Shown here piece after piece: positions 15,301 through 26,958 of a stretch of DNA of 64,000 bases. A program made the translations under genes and the position numbers. The stretch covers positions 1-64,000 of the forward strand of contig CAMDTW010000307.1 of the NCBI GenBank assembly GCA_945910005.1. Reading direction: 5' to 3'. Every line of letters starts with the position of its first letter. Positions within the stretch are counted from its first letter, which is position 1. The stretch is from Isoperla grammatica (lineage: Eukaryota > Arthropoda > Insecta > Plecoptera > Perlodidae). The notes under the pieces were generated by a model. That model was not told the DNA's origin, made no database searches, and saw only the letters and a program-made list of their open reading frames with translations.

Positions 15301-18300
15301 ACGGTGACTGTACGTGATAAACCCTGCGCTCAGTCAGTGACATGAGAGCAACTACATGCAACATATGAAGACAACGCATGTTTCCTCGCTTGGGAAAGTT
15401 ACTGTACGTGATATACCCTGCGCTAAGTCAGTGACATGAACGCCAGTTCATGCAACATATGAAGACAACGCATGTTTCCTCGCTTGTGACGGTGACTGAA
15501 CTTGATAAACCCTGCGCTAAGTCAGTGACATAAGAGCAACTACATGCAACTTATGAGGACAACGCATGTTTTCTCGCTTGTGAAGGTGACTGTACTTGAT
15601 AAACCCTGCGCTTAGTCAGTGACATGAGAGCAACTACATGCAACATATGAAGACAACGCATGTTTCCTCGCTTGTGACGGTGACTGTACTTGATAAACCC
15701 TGCGCTAAGTCAGTGACATGAAAGCGACTACATGCAACATATGAAGACAACGCATGTTTCCTCGCTTGTGACGGTTACTGTACGTAATAAACCCTGCGCT
15801 AAGTCAGTGACATGAGTGCATCTACATGCAACATATGAAGAAAACGCATGTTTCCTCGCTTGTGAAGGTGACTGTACTTGATAAACCCTGCGCTAAGTCA
15901 GTGACATGAAAGCCACTTCTTGAACATATTAGGACAACGCATGTTTCCTCGCTTGTGAAGGTGACTGTACTTGATAAACCCTGCGCTAAGTCAGTGACAT
16001 GAAGGCCAGTTCATGCAACATATGAGGACAACGCATGTTTTCTCGCTTGTGACGGTGACTGAAATTGATAAACCCTGCGCTAAGTCAGTGACATGAGAGC
16101 AACTTCATGCAACATATGAAGACAACGCATGTTTCTTCGCTTGTGAAAGTGACTGTAAGTGATAAACCCTGCGCTAAGTCAGTGACATGAGAGCAACTAC
16201 ATGCAACATATGAAGAGAACGAATGTTTCCTCGCTTGAGACGGTGACTGTACTTGATAAACCCTGCGCTAAGTCAGTGACATGAGAGCAACTACATGCAA
16301 CATATGAAGACAACGCATGTTTCTTCGCTTGTGAAAACGACTGTAAGTGATAAACCCTGCGCTAAGTCAGTGACATGAGAGAACTACATGCAACATATGA
16401 AAAGAACGAATGTTTCCTCGCTTGTGACGGTGACTGTACTTGATAAACCCTGCGCTAAGTCAGTGACATGAGAGCAACTACATGCAACATATGAAGACAA
16501 CGCATGTTTCCTCGCTTGTGACGGTGACTGTACTTGATAAACCCTGCGCTAAGTCAGTGACATGAGAGCAACTACATGCAACATATGAGGACAACGCATG
16601 TTTCCTCGCTTGTGAAGGTGACTGTACTTGATAAACCCTGCGCTAAGTCAGTGACATAAGAGCAACTACATGCAACATATAAAGACAACGCATGTTCTTT
16701 CGCTTGTGACGGTGACTGTACTTGATAAACCCTGCGCTAAGTCAGTGACATAAGAGCAACTACATGCAACATATGAAGACAACGCATGTTTCCTCGCATG
16801 TGAAGGTGACTGTACTTGATAAACCCTACGCTAAGTCAGTGACATGAGATCAACTACATGCAACATATAAAGACAATGCATGTTTCCTCGCTTGTGAAGG
16901 TAACTGTACTTGATAAACCCTGCGCTAACTCAGTGACATGAGAGCAACTACATGCAACATATTAGGACAACGCATGTTTCCTCGCTTGTGAAGGTGACTG
17001 TACTTGATAAACCCTGCGCTATGTCAGTGACATGAGAGCAACTACATGCAACATATGAAGACAAAGCATGTTTCCTCGCTTGTGAAGGTGACTGTACTTG
17101 ATTAACCCTGCGCTAAGTCAGTGACATGAGAGCAACTACATGCAACATATGAAGACAACGCATGTTTCCTCGCATGTGAAGGTGACTGTACGTGATAAAC
17201 CCTGCGCTAAGTCAGTGACATGAGAGCAACTACATGAAACATATGAAGACAACGCATGTTTCCTTGCTTGGGAAAGTTACTGTACGTAATATACCCTGCG
17301 CTAAGTCAGTGACATGAAGGCCAGTTCATGCAACATATGAGGACAACGCATGTTTCCTCGCTTGTGACGGTGACTGTACTTGATAAACCCTGCGCTAAGT
17401 CAGTGACATGAGAGCAACTTCATGCAACATATGAAGACAACGCATGTTTCCTCGCTTGTGACGGTGACTGTACGTAATAAACCCTGCGCTAAGTCAGTGA
17501 CATGAGTGCAACTACATGCAACATATGAAGACAACGCATGTTTCCTCGCTTGTGAAGGTGACTGTACTTGATAAACCCTGCGCTAAGTCAGTGACATAAG
17601 AGCAACTACATGCAACATATGAAGACAACGCATGTTTCCTCGCTTGTGAAGGTGACTGAACTTGATAAACCCTGCGCTTAGTCAGTGACATGAGAGCAAC
17701 AACATGCAACATATGAAGACAACGCTTGTTTCCTCGCTCTTGAAGGTGACTGTACTTGATAAACCCTGCGCTAAGTCAGTGACATGAGAGCAACTACATG
17801 CAACATATGAAGACAACGCATGTTTCCTCGCATGTGAAGGTGACTGTACTTGATAAACCCTGCGCTAAGTCAGTGACATGAGAGCAACAACATGCAACAT
17901 ATGAAGACAATGCATGTTTCCTCGCTTGTGAAGGTGACTGTACTTGATAAACCCTGCGCTAAATCAGTGACATGAGAGCAACTACATGCAACATATTAGG
18001 ACAACGCATGTTTCCTCGCTTGTGAAGGTGACTGTACTTGATAAATCCTGCGCTAAGTCAGTGACATGAGAGCAACTACATGCAACATATGAAGACATCG
18101 CATGTTTCCTCGCTTGTGACGGTGACTGTACGTGATAAACCCTGCGCGTAGTCAGTGACATGAGAGCTACTACATGCAACATATGAAGACAACGCATGTT
18201 TCCTTGCTTGGGAAAGTTACTGTACGTGATATACCCTGCGCTAAGTCAGTGACATGAAGGCCTGTTCATGCAACATATGAAGACAACGCATGTTTTCTCG

Positions 18301-20854
18301 CTTGTGACGGTGACTGAACTTGATAAACCCTGCGCTAAGTCAGTGACATAAGAGCAACTTCATGCAACCAATGAAGACAACGCATGTTTCCTCGCTTGTG
18401 AAAGTGACTGTACGTGATAAACCCTGCGCTAAGTCAGTGACATGAGAGCAACTACATGCAACATATGAAGAGAACGAATGTTTCCTCGCTTGTGACGGTG
18501 ACTGTACTTGATAAACCCTGCGCTAAGTCAGTGATATGAAAGCCACTTAATGCAACATATGAAGACAACGCATGTTTCCTCGCTTGTGAAGGTGACTGTA
18601 CGTGATAAACCCTGCGCTAAGTCAGTGACATGAGAGCAACTACATGCAACATATGAGGACAACGCATGTTTCCTCGCTTGTGAAGGTGACTGTACTTGAT
18701 AAACCCTGCGCTAAGTCAGTGACATGAGAGCAACTACATGCAACCTATGAAAACAACGCATGTTTCCTTGCTTGTGACGGTGTCTGTACTTGATAATCCC
18801 TGCGCTAAGTCAGTGACATGAGAGCAACTACATGCAACATATGAAGACAACGCATGTTTCCTCGCTTGTGACGGTGACTGTACTTGATAAACCCTGCGCT
18901 AAGTCAGTGACATGAAAGCAACTACTTGCAACATATGAAGACAACGCATGTTTCCTCGCTTGTGAAGGTGACTGTACTTGATAAACCCTGCGCTAAGTCA
19001 GTGACATGAGAGCCATTTCTTACACATATTAGGACAACGCATGTTTCCTCGCTTGTGAAGGTGACTGTACTTGATAAACCCTGCGCTAAGTCAGTGACAT
19101 GAAAGCCACTTCTTGAACATATTAGGACAACGCATGTTTCCTTGCTTGTGAAGGTGACTGTACTTGATAAAACCTGCGCTATGTCAGTGACATGAGAGCA
19201 ACTACATGCAACATATGAAGACAAAGCATGTTTCCTCGCTTGTGAAGGTGACTGTACTTGATAAACCCTGCGCTAAGTCAGTGACATGAGAGCAACTACA
19301 TGCAACATATGAAGACAACGCATGTTTCCTCGCATGTGAAGTTGACTGTTCTTAAAAAACCCTGCTCTAAGTCAGTGACATGAGAGAAACTGCATGCAAC
19401 ATATGAAGACAACGCATGTTTCCTCGCTTGTGACGGTTACTGTACGTAATAAACCCTGCGCTAAGTCAGTGACATGAGTGCAACTACATGCATTATATGA
19501 AGACAACGCATGTTTCCTCGCTTGTGAAGGTGACTGTACTTGATAAACCCTGCGCTAAGTCAGTGATGAGAAAGCCACTTCTTGAACATATTAGGACAAC
19601 GCATGTTTCCTCGCTTGTGAAGGTGACTGTACTTGATAAACCCTGCGCTAAGTCAGTGACATGAAGGCCAGTTCATGCAACATATGAGGACAACGCATGT
19701 TTTCTCGCTTGTGACGGTGACTGAAATTGATAAACCCTGCGCTAAGTCAGTGACATGAGAGCAACTTCATGCAACATATGAAGACAGCGCATGTTTCTTC
19801 GCTTGTGAAAGTGACTGTAAGTGATAAACCCTGCGCTAAGTCAGTGACATGAGAGCAACTACATGCAACATATGAAGAGAACGAATGTTTCCTCGCTTGT
19901 GACGGTGACTGTACTTGATAAACCCTGCGCTAAGTCAGTGACATGAGAGCAACTACATGCAACATATGAAGACAACGCATGTTTCTTCGCTTGTGAAAGT
20001 GACTGTAAGTGATAAACCCTGCGCTAAGTCAGTGACATGAGAGCAACTACATGCAACATATGAAGAGAACGAATGTTTCCTCGCTTGTGACGGTGACTGT
20101 ACTTGATAAACCCTGCGCTAAGTCAGTGACATGAGAGCAACTACATGCAACATATGAAGACAACGCATGTTTCCTCGCTTGTGACGGTGACTGTACTTGA
20201 TAAACCCTGCGCTAAGTCAGTGACATGAGAGCAACTACATGCAACATATGAGGACAACGCATGTTTCCTCGCTTGTGAAGGTGACTGTACTTGATAAACC
20301 CTGCGCTAAGTCAGTGACATAAGAGCAACTACATGCAACATATAAAGACAACGCATGTTCTTTCGCTTGTGACGGTGCCTGTACTTGATAAACCCTGCGC
20401 TAAGTCAGTGACATAAGAGCAACTACATGCAACATATGAAGACAACGCATGTTTCCTCGCATGTGAAGGTGACTGTACTTGATAAACCCTACGCTAAGTC
20501 AGTGACATGAGAGCAACTACATGCAACATATGAAGACAATACATGTTTCCTCGCTTGTGAAGGTAACTGTACTTGATAAACCCTGCGCTAAGTCAGTGAC
20601 ATGAGAGCAACTACATGCAACATATTAGGACAACGCATGTTTCCTCGCTTGTGAAGGTGACTGTACTTGATAAACCCTGCGCTATGTCAGTGACATGAGA
20701 GCAACTACATGCAACATATGAAGACAAAGCATGTTTCCTCGCTTGTGAAGGTGACTGTACTTGATTAACCCTGCGCTAAGTCAGTGACATGAGAGCAACT
20801 ACATGCAACATATGAAGACAACGAATGTTCCTCGCATGTGAAGGTGACTGTACG
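6303..20854. repeat. Large tandem duplication in satellite A, about 7.23/7.32-kb unit, two copies
   Basis: Positions of about 6,303-13,531 are repeated at about 13,532-20,854. The left junction is sharp. The unusual monomer GTCAGTGACTAGAGAGC occurs at 6,321 and again at 13,550 (offset 7,229), while the sequence just upstream of each differs. The offset stays 7,229 until about 8,050, then becomes 7,323 because the second copy has one additional 94-bp monomer near 15,290-15,383. A rare deletion monomer (ACGAATGTTCCTCGCATG) at 13,498 recurs at 20,821 and confirms the right end. I noticed only isolated differences between copies, for example CCTCGCTTGGG near 9,950 and CCTTGCTTGGG near 17,270, so identity is very high. 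Confidence 0.88.
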
Positions 20855-22205
20855 TGATAAACCCTGCGCTAAGTCAGTGACATGAGAGCAACTACATGAA
20901 ACATATGAAGACAACGCATGTTTCCTCGCTTGGGAAAGTTACTGTACGTAATATACCCTGCGCTAAGTCAGTGACATGAAGGCCAGTTCATGCAACATAT
21001 GAGGACAACGCATGTTTCCTCGCTTGTGACGGTGACTGTACTTGATAAACCCTGCGCTAAGTCAGTGACATGAGAGCAACTTCATGCAACATATGAAGAC
21101 AACGCATGTTTCCTCGCTTGTGACGGTGACTGTACGTAATAAACCCTGCGCTAAGTCAGTGACATGAGTGCAACTACATGCAACATATGAAGACAACGCA
21201 TGTTTCCTCGCTTGTGAAGGTGACTGTACTTGATAAACCCTGCGCTAAGTCAGTGACATAAGAGCAACTACATGCAACATATGAAGACAACGCATGTTTC
21301 CTCGCTTGTGAAGGTGACTGTACTTGATAAACCCTGCGCTTAGTCAGTGACATGAGAGCAACAACATGCAACATATGAAGACAACGCTTGTTTCCTCGCT
21401 CTTGAAGGTGACTGTACTTGATAAACCCTGCGCTAAGTCAGTGACATGAGAGCAACTACATGCAACATATGAAGACAACGCATGTTTCCTCGCATGTGAA
21501 GGTGACTGTACTTGATAAACCCTGCGCTAAGTCAGTGACATGAGAGCAACAACATGCAACATATGAAGACAATGCATGTTTCTTCGCTTGTGAAGGTGAC
21601 TGTACTTGATAAACCCTGCGCTAAATCAGTGACATGAGAGCAACTACATGCAACATATTAGGACAACGCATGTTTCCTCGCTTGTGAAGGTGACTGTACT
21701 TGATAAATCCTGCGCTAAGTCAGTGACATGAGAGCAACTACATGCAACATATGAAGACATCGCATGTTTCCTCGCTTGTGACGGTGACTGTACGTGATAA
21801 ACCCTGCGCGTAGTCAGTGACATGAGAGCAACTACATGCAACATATGAAGACAACGCATGTTTCCTTGCTTGGGAAAGTTACTGTACGTGATATACCCTG
21901 CGCTAAGTCAGTGACATGAAGGCCTGTTCATGCAACATATGAGGACAACGCATGTTTTCTCGCTTGTGACGGTGACTGAACTTGATAAACCCTGCGCTAA
22001 GTCAGTGACATAAGAGCAACTACATGCAACCAATGAAGACAACGCATGTTTCCTCGCTTGTGAAAGTGACTGTACGTGATAAACCCTGCGCTAAGTCAGT
22101 GACATGAGAGCAACTACATGCAACATATGAAGAGAACGAATGTTTCCTCGCTTGTGACGGTGACTGTACTTGATAAACCCTGCGCTAAGTCAGTGATATG
22201 AAAGC
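8410..22205. repeat. 3,662-bp (39-monomer) higher-order repeat nested in the 7.3-kb units
   Basis: Realignment at an offset of 3,662 bp works for about 8,410-9,869 against 12,072-13,531, and again for about 15,733-18,543 against 19,395-22,205. Landmarks include GACTGAAATTGATAAACC at 8,734 and 12,396, AAAGTGACTGTAAGTG at 8,822 and 12,484, and the CCTGCGCGTAGTCAG monomer near 18,143 and 21,805. Thirty-nine monomers of about 93.9 bp give this length, and 7,323 is almost exactly twice it. The register breaks at about 6,303-8,410 and after 22,205, where other variant strings replace it. The repeat is therefore not perfectly periodic across the whole interval. Confidence 0.75.
15290..15383. repeat. 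Extra 94-bp monomer distinguishing two long copies
   Basis: Comparing the two 7.2-kb copies, the monomer containing GACATCGCATGTTTCCTCGC then CCTGCGCTCAGTCAGTGAC is present in the second copy but absent at the equivalent place in the first (about 8,050). The flanking monomers match on both sides. Any phase within the monomer is equally valid for its ends. Confidence 0.7.
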
Positions 22206-22730
22206 AACTACTTGCAACATATGAAGACAACGCATGTTTCCTCGCTTGTGAAGGTGACTTTACTTGATAAACCCTGCGCTAAGTCAGTGACATGAGAGCA
22301 ACTACATGCAACATATGAAGACAACGCATGTTTCCTTGCATGTGAAGTTGACTGTTCTTAAAAAACCCTGCTCTAAGTCAGTGACATGAGAGAAACTGCA
22401 TGCAACATATGAAGACAACGCATGTTTCCTCGCTTGTGAAGGTGACTGTACTTGATAATCCCTGCGCTAAGTCAGTGACATGAGAGCAACTACATGCAAC
22501 ATATGAAGACAACGCATGTTTCCTCGCTTGTGAGGGTGACTGTACTTGATAAACCCTGCGCTAAGTCAGTGACATGAAAGCCATTTCTTACACATATTAG
22601 GACAACGCATGTTTCCTCGCTTGTGAAGGTGACTGTACTTGATAAACCCTGCGCTAAGTCAGTGACATGAAAGCCACTTCTTGAACATATTAGGACAACG
22701 CATGTTTCTTCGCTTGTGAAGGTGACTGTA
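20855..22730. repeat. Satellite A, partial third 39-mer copy and transition
   Basis: From 20,855 to about 22,205 the array matches 17,194-18,543 (and 9,870 onward) at an offset of 3,662 bp, as a partial further copy of the 39-monomer unit. At about 22,205 the match ends where an AAGCAACTACTTGCAAC tail replaces AAGCCACTTAATGCAAC. The remaining few monomers include the GACTGTTCTTAAAAAACC variant near 22,350, also present at about 12,020 and 19,345, followed by a pair of 93-bp monomers. No gene is seen. Confidence 0.7.
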
Positions 22731-25700
22731 CTTGATAAACCCTGCGCTAAGTCAGTGACATGAGAGCAACTACATGCAACATATGAAAACAAAGCATGTT
22801 TCCTCGCTTGTGAAGGTGACTGTATTTGATAAAACCTGCGCTATGTCAGTGACATGAGAGCAACTTCATGCAACATATGAAGACAAAGCATGTTTCCTCG
22901 CTTGTGAAGGTGACTGTACTTGATAAACCCTGCGCTAAGTCAGTGACATGAGAGCAACTACATGCAACATATGAAGACAAAGCATGTTTCCTCGCTTGTG
23001 AAGGTGACTGTACTTGATAAACCCTGCGCTAAGTCAGTGACATGAGAGGAACTACATGCAACATATGAAGACAACGCATGTTTCCTCGCATGTGAAGGTG
23101 ACTGTACTTGATAAACCCTGCGCTAAGTCAGTGACATGAGAGAAACTACATGCAACATATGAAGACAACGCATTTTTCCTCGCTTGTGAAGGTGACTGTA
23201 CTTGATAATCCCTGCGCTAAGTCAGTGACATGAGAGCAACTACATGCAACATATGAAGACAACGCATGTTTCCTCGCTTGTGAAGGTGACTGTACTTGAT
23301 TAACCCTGCGCTAAGTCAGTGACATGAAAGCCATTTCTTACACATATTAGGACAACGCATGTTTCCTCGCTTGTGAAGGTGACTGTACTTGATAAACCCT
23401 GCGCTAAGTCAGTGACATGAAAGCCACTTCTTGAACATATTAGGACAACGCATGTTTCTTCGCTTGTGAAGGTGACTGTACTTGATAAACCCTGCGCTAA
23501 GTCAGTGACATGAGAGCAACTACATGCAACATATGAAGACAAAGCATGTTTCCTCGCTTGTGAAGGTGACTGTATTTGATAAACCCTGCGCTAAGTCAGT
23601 GACATGAGTGCAATTTCATGCAACATATAAAGACAATGCATGTTTCCTCGCTTGTGAAGGTAACTGTACTTGATAAACCCTGCGCTAAGTCAGTGACATG
23701 AGAGCAACTACAGTCAACATATTAGGACAACGCATGTTTCCTCGCTTGTGAAGGTGACTGTACTTGATAAACCCTGCGCTAAGTCAGTGACATGAGAGCA
23801 ACTACATGCAGCATATGAAGACATCGCATGTTTCCTCGCTTGTGACGGTGACTGTACGTGATAAACCCTGCGCTAAGTCAGTGACATGAGAGCAACTACA
23901 TGCAACATATGAAGACAACGCATGTTTCCTCGCTTGGGAAAGTTACTGTACGTGATATACCCAGCGCTAAGTCAGTGACATGAAGGCCAGTTCATGCATC
24001 ATATGAAGACAACGCATGTTTCCTCGCTTGTGACGGTGACTGAACTTGATAAACCCTGCGCTAAGTCAGTGACATAAGAGCAACTACATGCAACCAATGA
24101 AGACAACGCATGTTTCCTCGCTTGTGACGGTGACTGTACTTGATAAACCCTGCGCTAAGTCAGTGACATGAGAGCAACTACATGCAACATATGAAGACAA
24201 CGCATGTTTCCTCTCTTGTGAAAGTGACTGTACGTGATAAACCCTGCGCTAAGTCAGTGACATGAGAGCAACTACATGCAACATATGAAGAGAACGAATG
24301 TTTCCTCGCTTGTGACGGTGACTGTACTTGATAAACCCTGCGCTAAGTCAGTGATATGAAAGCCACTTCATGCAACATATGAAGACAACGCATGTTTCCT
24401 CGCTTGTGAAGGTGACTGTACGTGATTAACCCTGCGCTAAGTCAGTGACATGAACGCAAGAACATGCAACATATGAGGAAAACGCATGTTTCCTCGCTTG
24501 TGAAGGTGACTGTACTTGATAAACCCTGCGCTTAGTCAGTGACATGAGAGCAACTACATGCAACATATGAAGACAACGCATGTTTCCTCGCTTGTGACGG
24601 TGACTGTACTTAAAAAAACCCTGCGCTAAGTCAGTGACATGAGAGCAACTACATGCAACATATCAGGACAACGCATGTTTCCTCGCTTGTGAAGGTGACT
24701 GTACTTGATAAAAACGGCGCTAAGTCAGTGACATGAGAGCAACTACATGCAACATATGAAGACAACGCATGTTTTTTCGCTTGTGACGGTGACTGTACTT
24801 GATAAACCCTGCGCTAAGTCAGTGACATGAGAGCAACTACATGCAACATATGAAAACAAAGCATGTTTCCTCGCTTGTGAAGGTGACTGTATTTGATAAA
24901 ACCTGCGCTATGTCAGTGACATGAGAGCAACTTCATGCAACATATGAAGACAAAGCATGTTTCCTCGCTTGTGAAGGTGACTGTACTTGATAAACCCTGC
25001 GCTAAGTCAGTGACATGAGAGCAACTACATGCAACATATGAAGACAAAGCATGTTTCCTCGCTTGTGAAGGTGACTGTACTTGATAAACCCTGCGCTAAG
25101 TCAGTGACATGAGAGCAACTACATGCAACATATGAAGACAAAGCATGTTTCCTCGCTTGTGAAGGTGACTGTACTTGATAAACCCTGCGCTAAGTCAGTG
25201 ACATGAGAGGAACTACATGCAACATATGAAGACAACGCATGTTTCCTCGCATGTGAAGGTGACTGTACTTGATAAACCCTGCGCTAAGTCAGTGACATGA
25301 GAGAAACTACATGCAACATATGAAGACAACGCATTTTTCCTCGCTTGTGAAGGTGACTGTACTTGATAATCCCTGCGCTAAGTCAGTGACATGAGAGCAA
25401 CTACATGCAACATATGAAGACAACGCATGTTTCCTCGCTTGTGAAGGTGACTGTACTTGATTAACCCTGCGCTAAGTCAGTGACATGAAAGCCATTTCTT
25501 ACACATATTAGGACAACGCATGTTTCCTCGCTTGTGAAGGTGACTGTACTTGATAAACCCTGCGCTAAGTCAGTGACATGAAAGCCACTTCTTGAACATA
25601 TTAGGACAACGCATGTTTCTTCGCTTGTGAAGGTGACTGTACTTGATAAACCCTGCGCTAAGTCAGTGACATGAGAGCAACTACATGCAACATATGAAGA

Positions 25701-26958
25701 CAAAGCATGTTTCCTCGCTTGTGAAGGTGACTGTATTTGATAAACCCTGCGCTAAGTCAGTGACATGAGTGCAATTTCATGCAACATATAAAGACAATGC
25801 ATGTTTCCTCGCTTGTGAAGGTAACTGTACTTGATAAACCCTGCGCTAAGTCAGTGACATGAGAGCAACTACAGTCAACATATTAGGACAACGCATGTTT
25901 CCTCGCTTGTGAAGGTGACTGTACTTGATAAACCCTGCGCTAAGTCAGTGACATGAGAGCAACTACATGCAGCATATGAAGACATCGCATGTTTCCTCGC
26001 TTGTGACGGTGACTGTACGTGATAAACCCTGCGCTAAGTCAGTGACATGAGAGCAACTACATGCAACATATGAAGACAACGCATGTTTCCTCGCTTGGGA
26101 AAGTTACTGTACGTGATATACCCAGCGCTAAGTCAGTGACATGAAGGCCAGTTCATGCATCATATGAAGACAACGCATGTTTCCTCGCTTGTGACGGTGA
26201 CTGAACTTGATAAACCCTGCGCTAAGTCAGTGACATAAGAGCAACTACATGCAACCAATGAAGACAACGCATGTTTCCTCGCTTGTGACGGTGACTGTAC
26301 TTGATAAACCCTGCGCTAAGTCAGTGACATGAGAGCAACTACATGCAACATATGAAGACAACGCATGTTTCCTCTCTTGTGAAAGTGACTGTACGTGATA
26401 AACCCTGCGCTAAGTCAGTGACATGAGAGCAACTACATGCAACATATGAAGAGAACGAATGTTTCCTCGCTTGTGACGGTGACTGTACTTGATAAACCCT
26501 GCGCTAAGTCAGTGATATGAAAGCCACTTCATGCAACATATGAAGACAACGCATGTTTCCTCGCTTGTGAAGGTGACTGTACGTGATTAACCCTGCGCTA
26601 AGTCAGTGACATGAACGCAAGAACATGCAACATATGAGGAAAACGCATGTTTCCTCGCTTGTGAAGGTGACTGTACTTGATAAACCCTGCGCTTAGTCAG
26701 TGACATGAGAGCAACTACATGCAACATATGAAGACAACGCATGTTTCCTCGCTTGTGACGGTGACTGTACTTAAAAAAACCCTGCGCTAAGTCAGTGACA
26801 TGAGAGCAACTACATGCAACATATCAGGACAACGCATGTTTCCTCGCTTGTGAAGGTGACTGTACTTGATAAAAACGGCGCTAAGTCAGTGACATGAGAG
26901 CAACTACATGCAACATATGAAGACAACGCATGTTTTTTCGCTTGTGACGGTGACTGTA
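22731..26958. repeat. Tandem duplication in satellite A, 2,067/2,161-bp unit, two copies
   Basis: About 22,731-24,797 is repeated at about 24,798-26,958. The offset is 2,067 bp at the left (GTATTTGATAAAACCTG at 22,822 and 24,889). It becomes 2,161 bp after one additional GACAAAGCATG monomer in the second copy, around 25,025-25,140. It then stays constant, for example GATATACCCAGCGC at 23,953 and 26,114. Landmark monomers with CTTAAAAAAACCCTG and GATAAAAACGGCGC occur once per copy. The copies look almost identical by eye. Confidence 0.85.
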
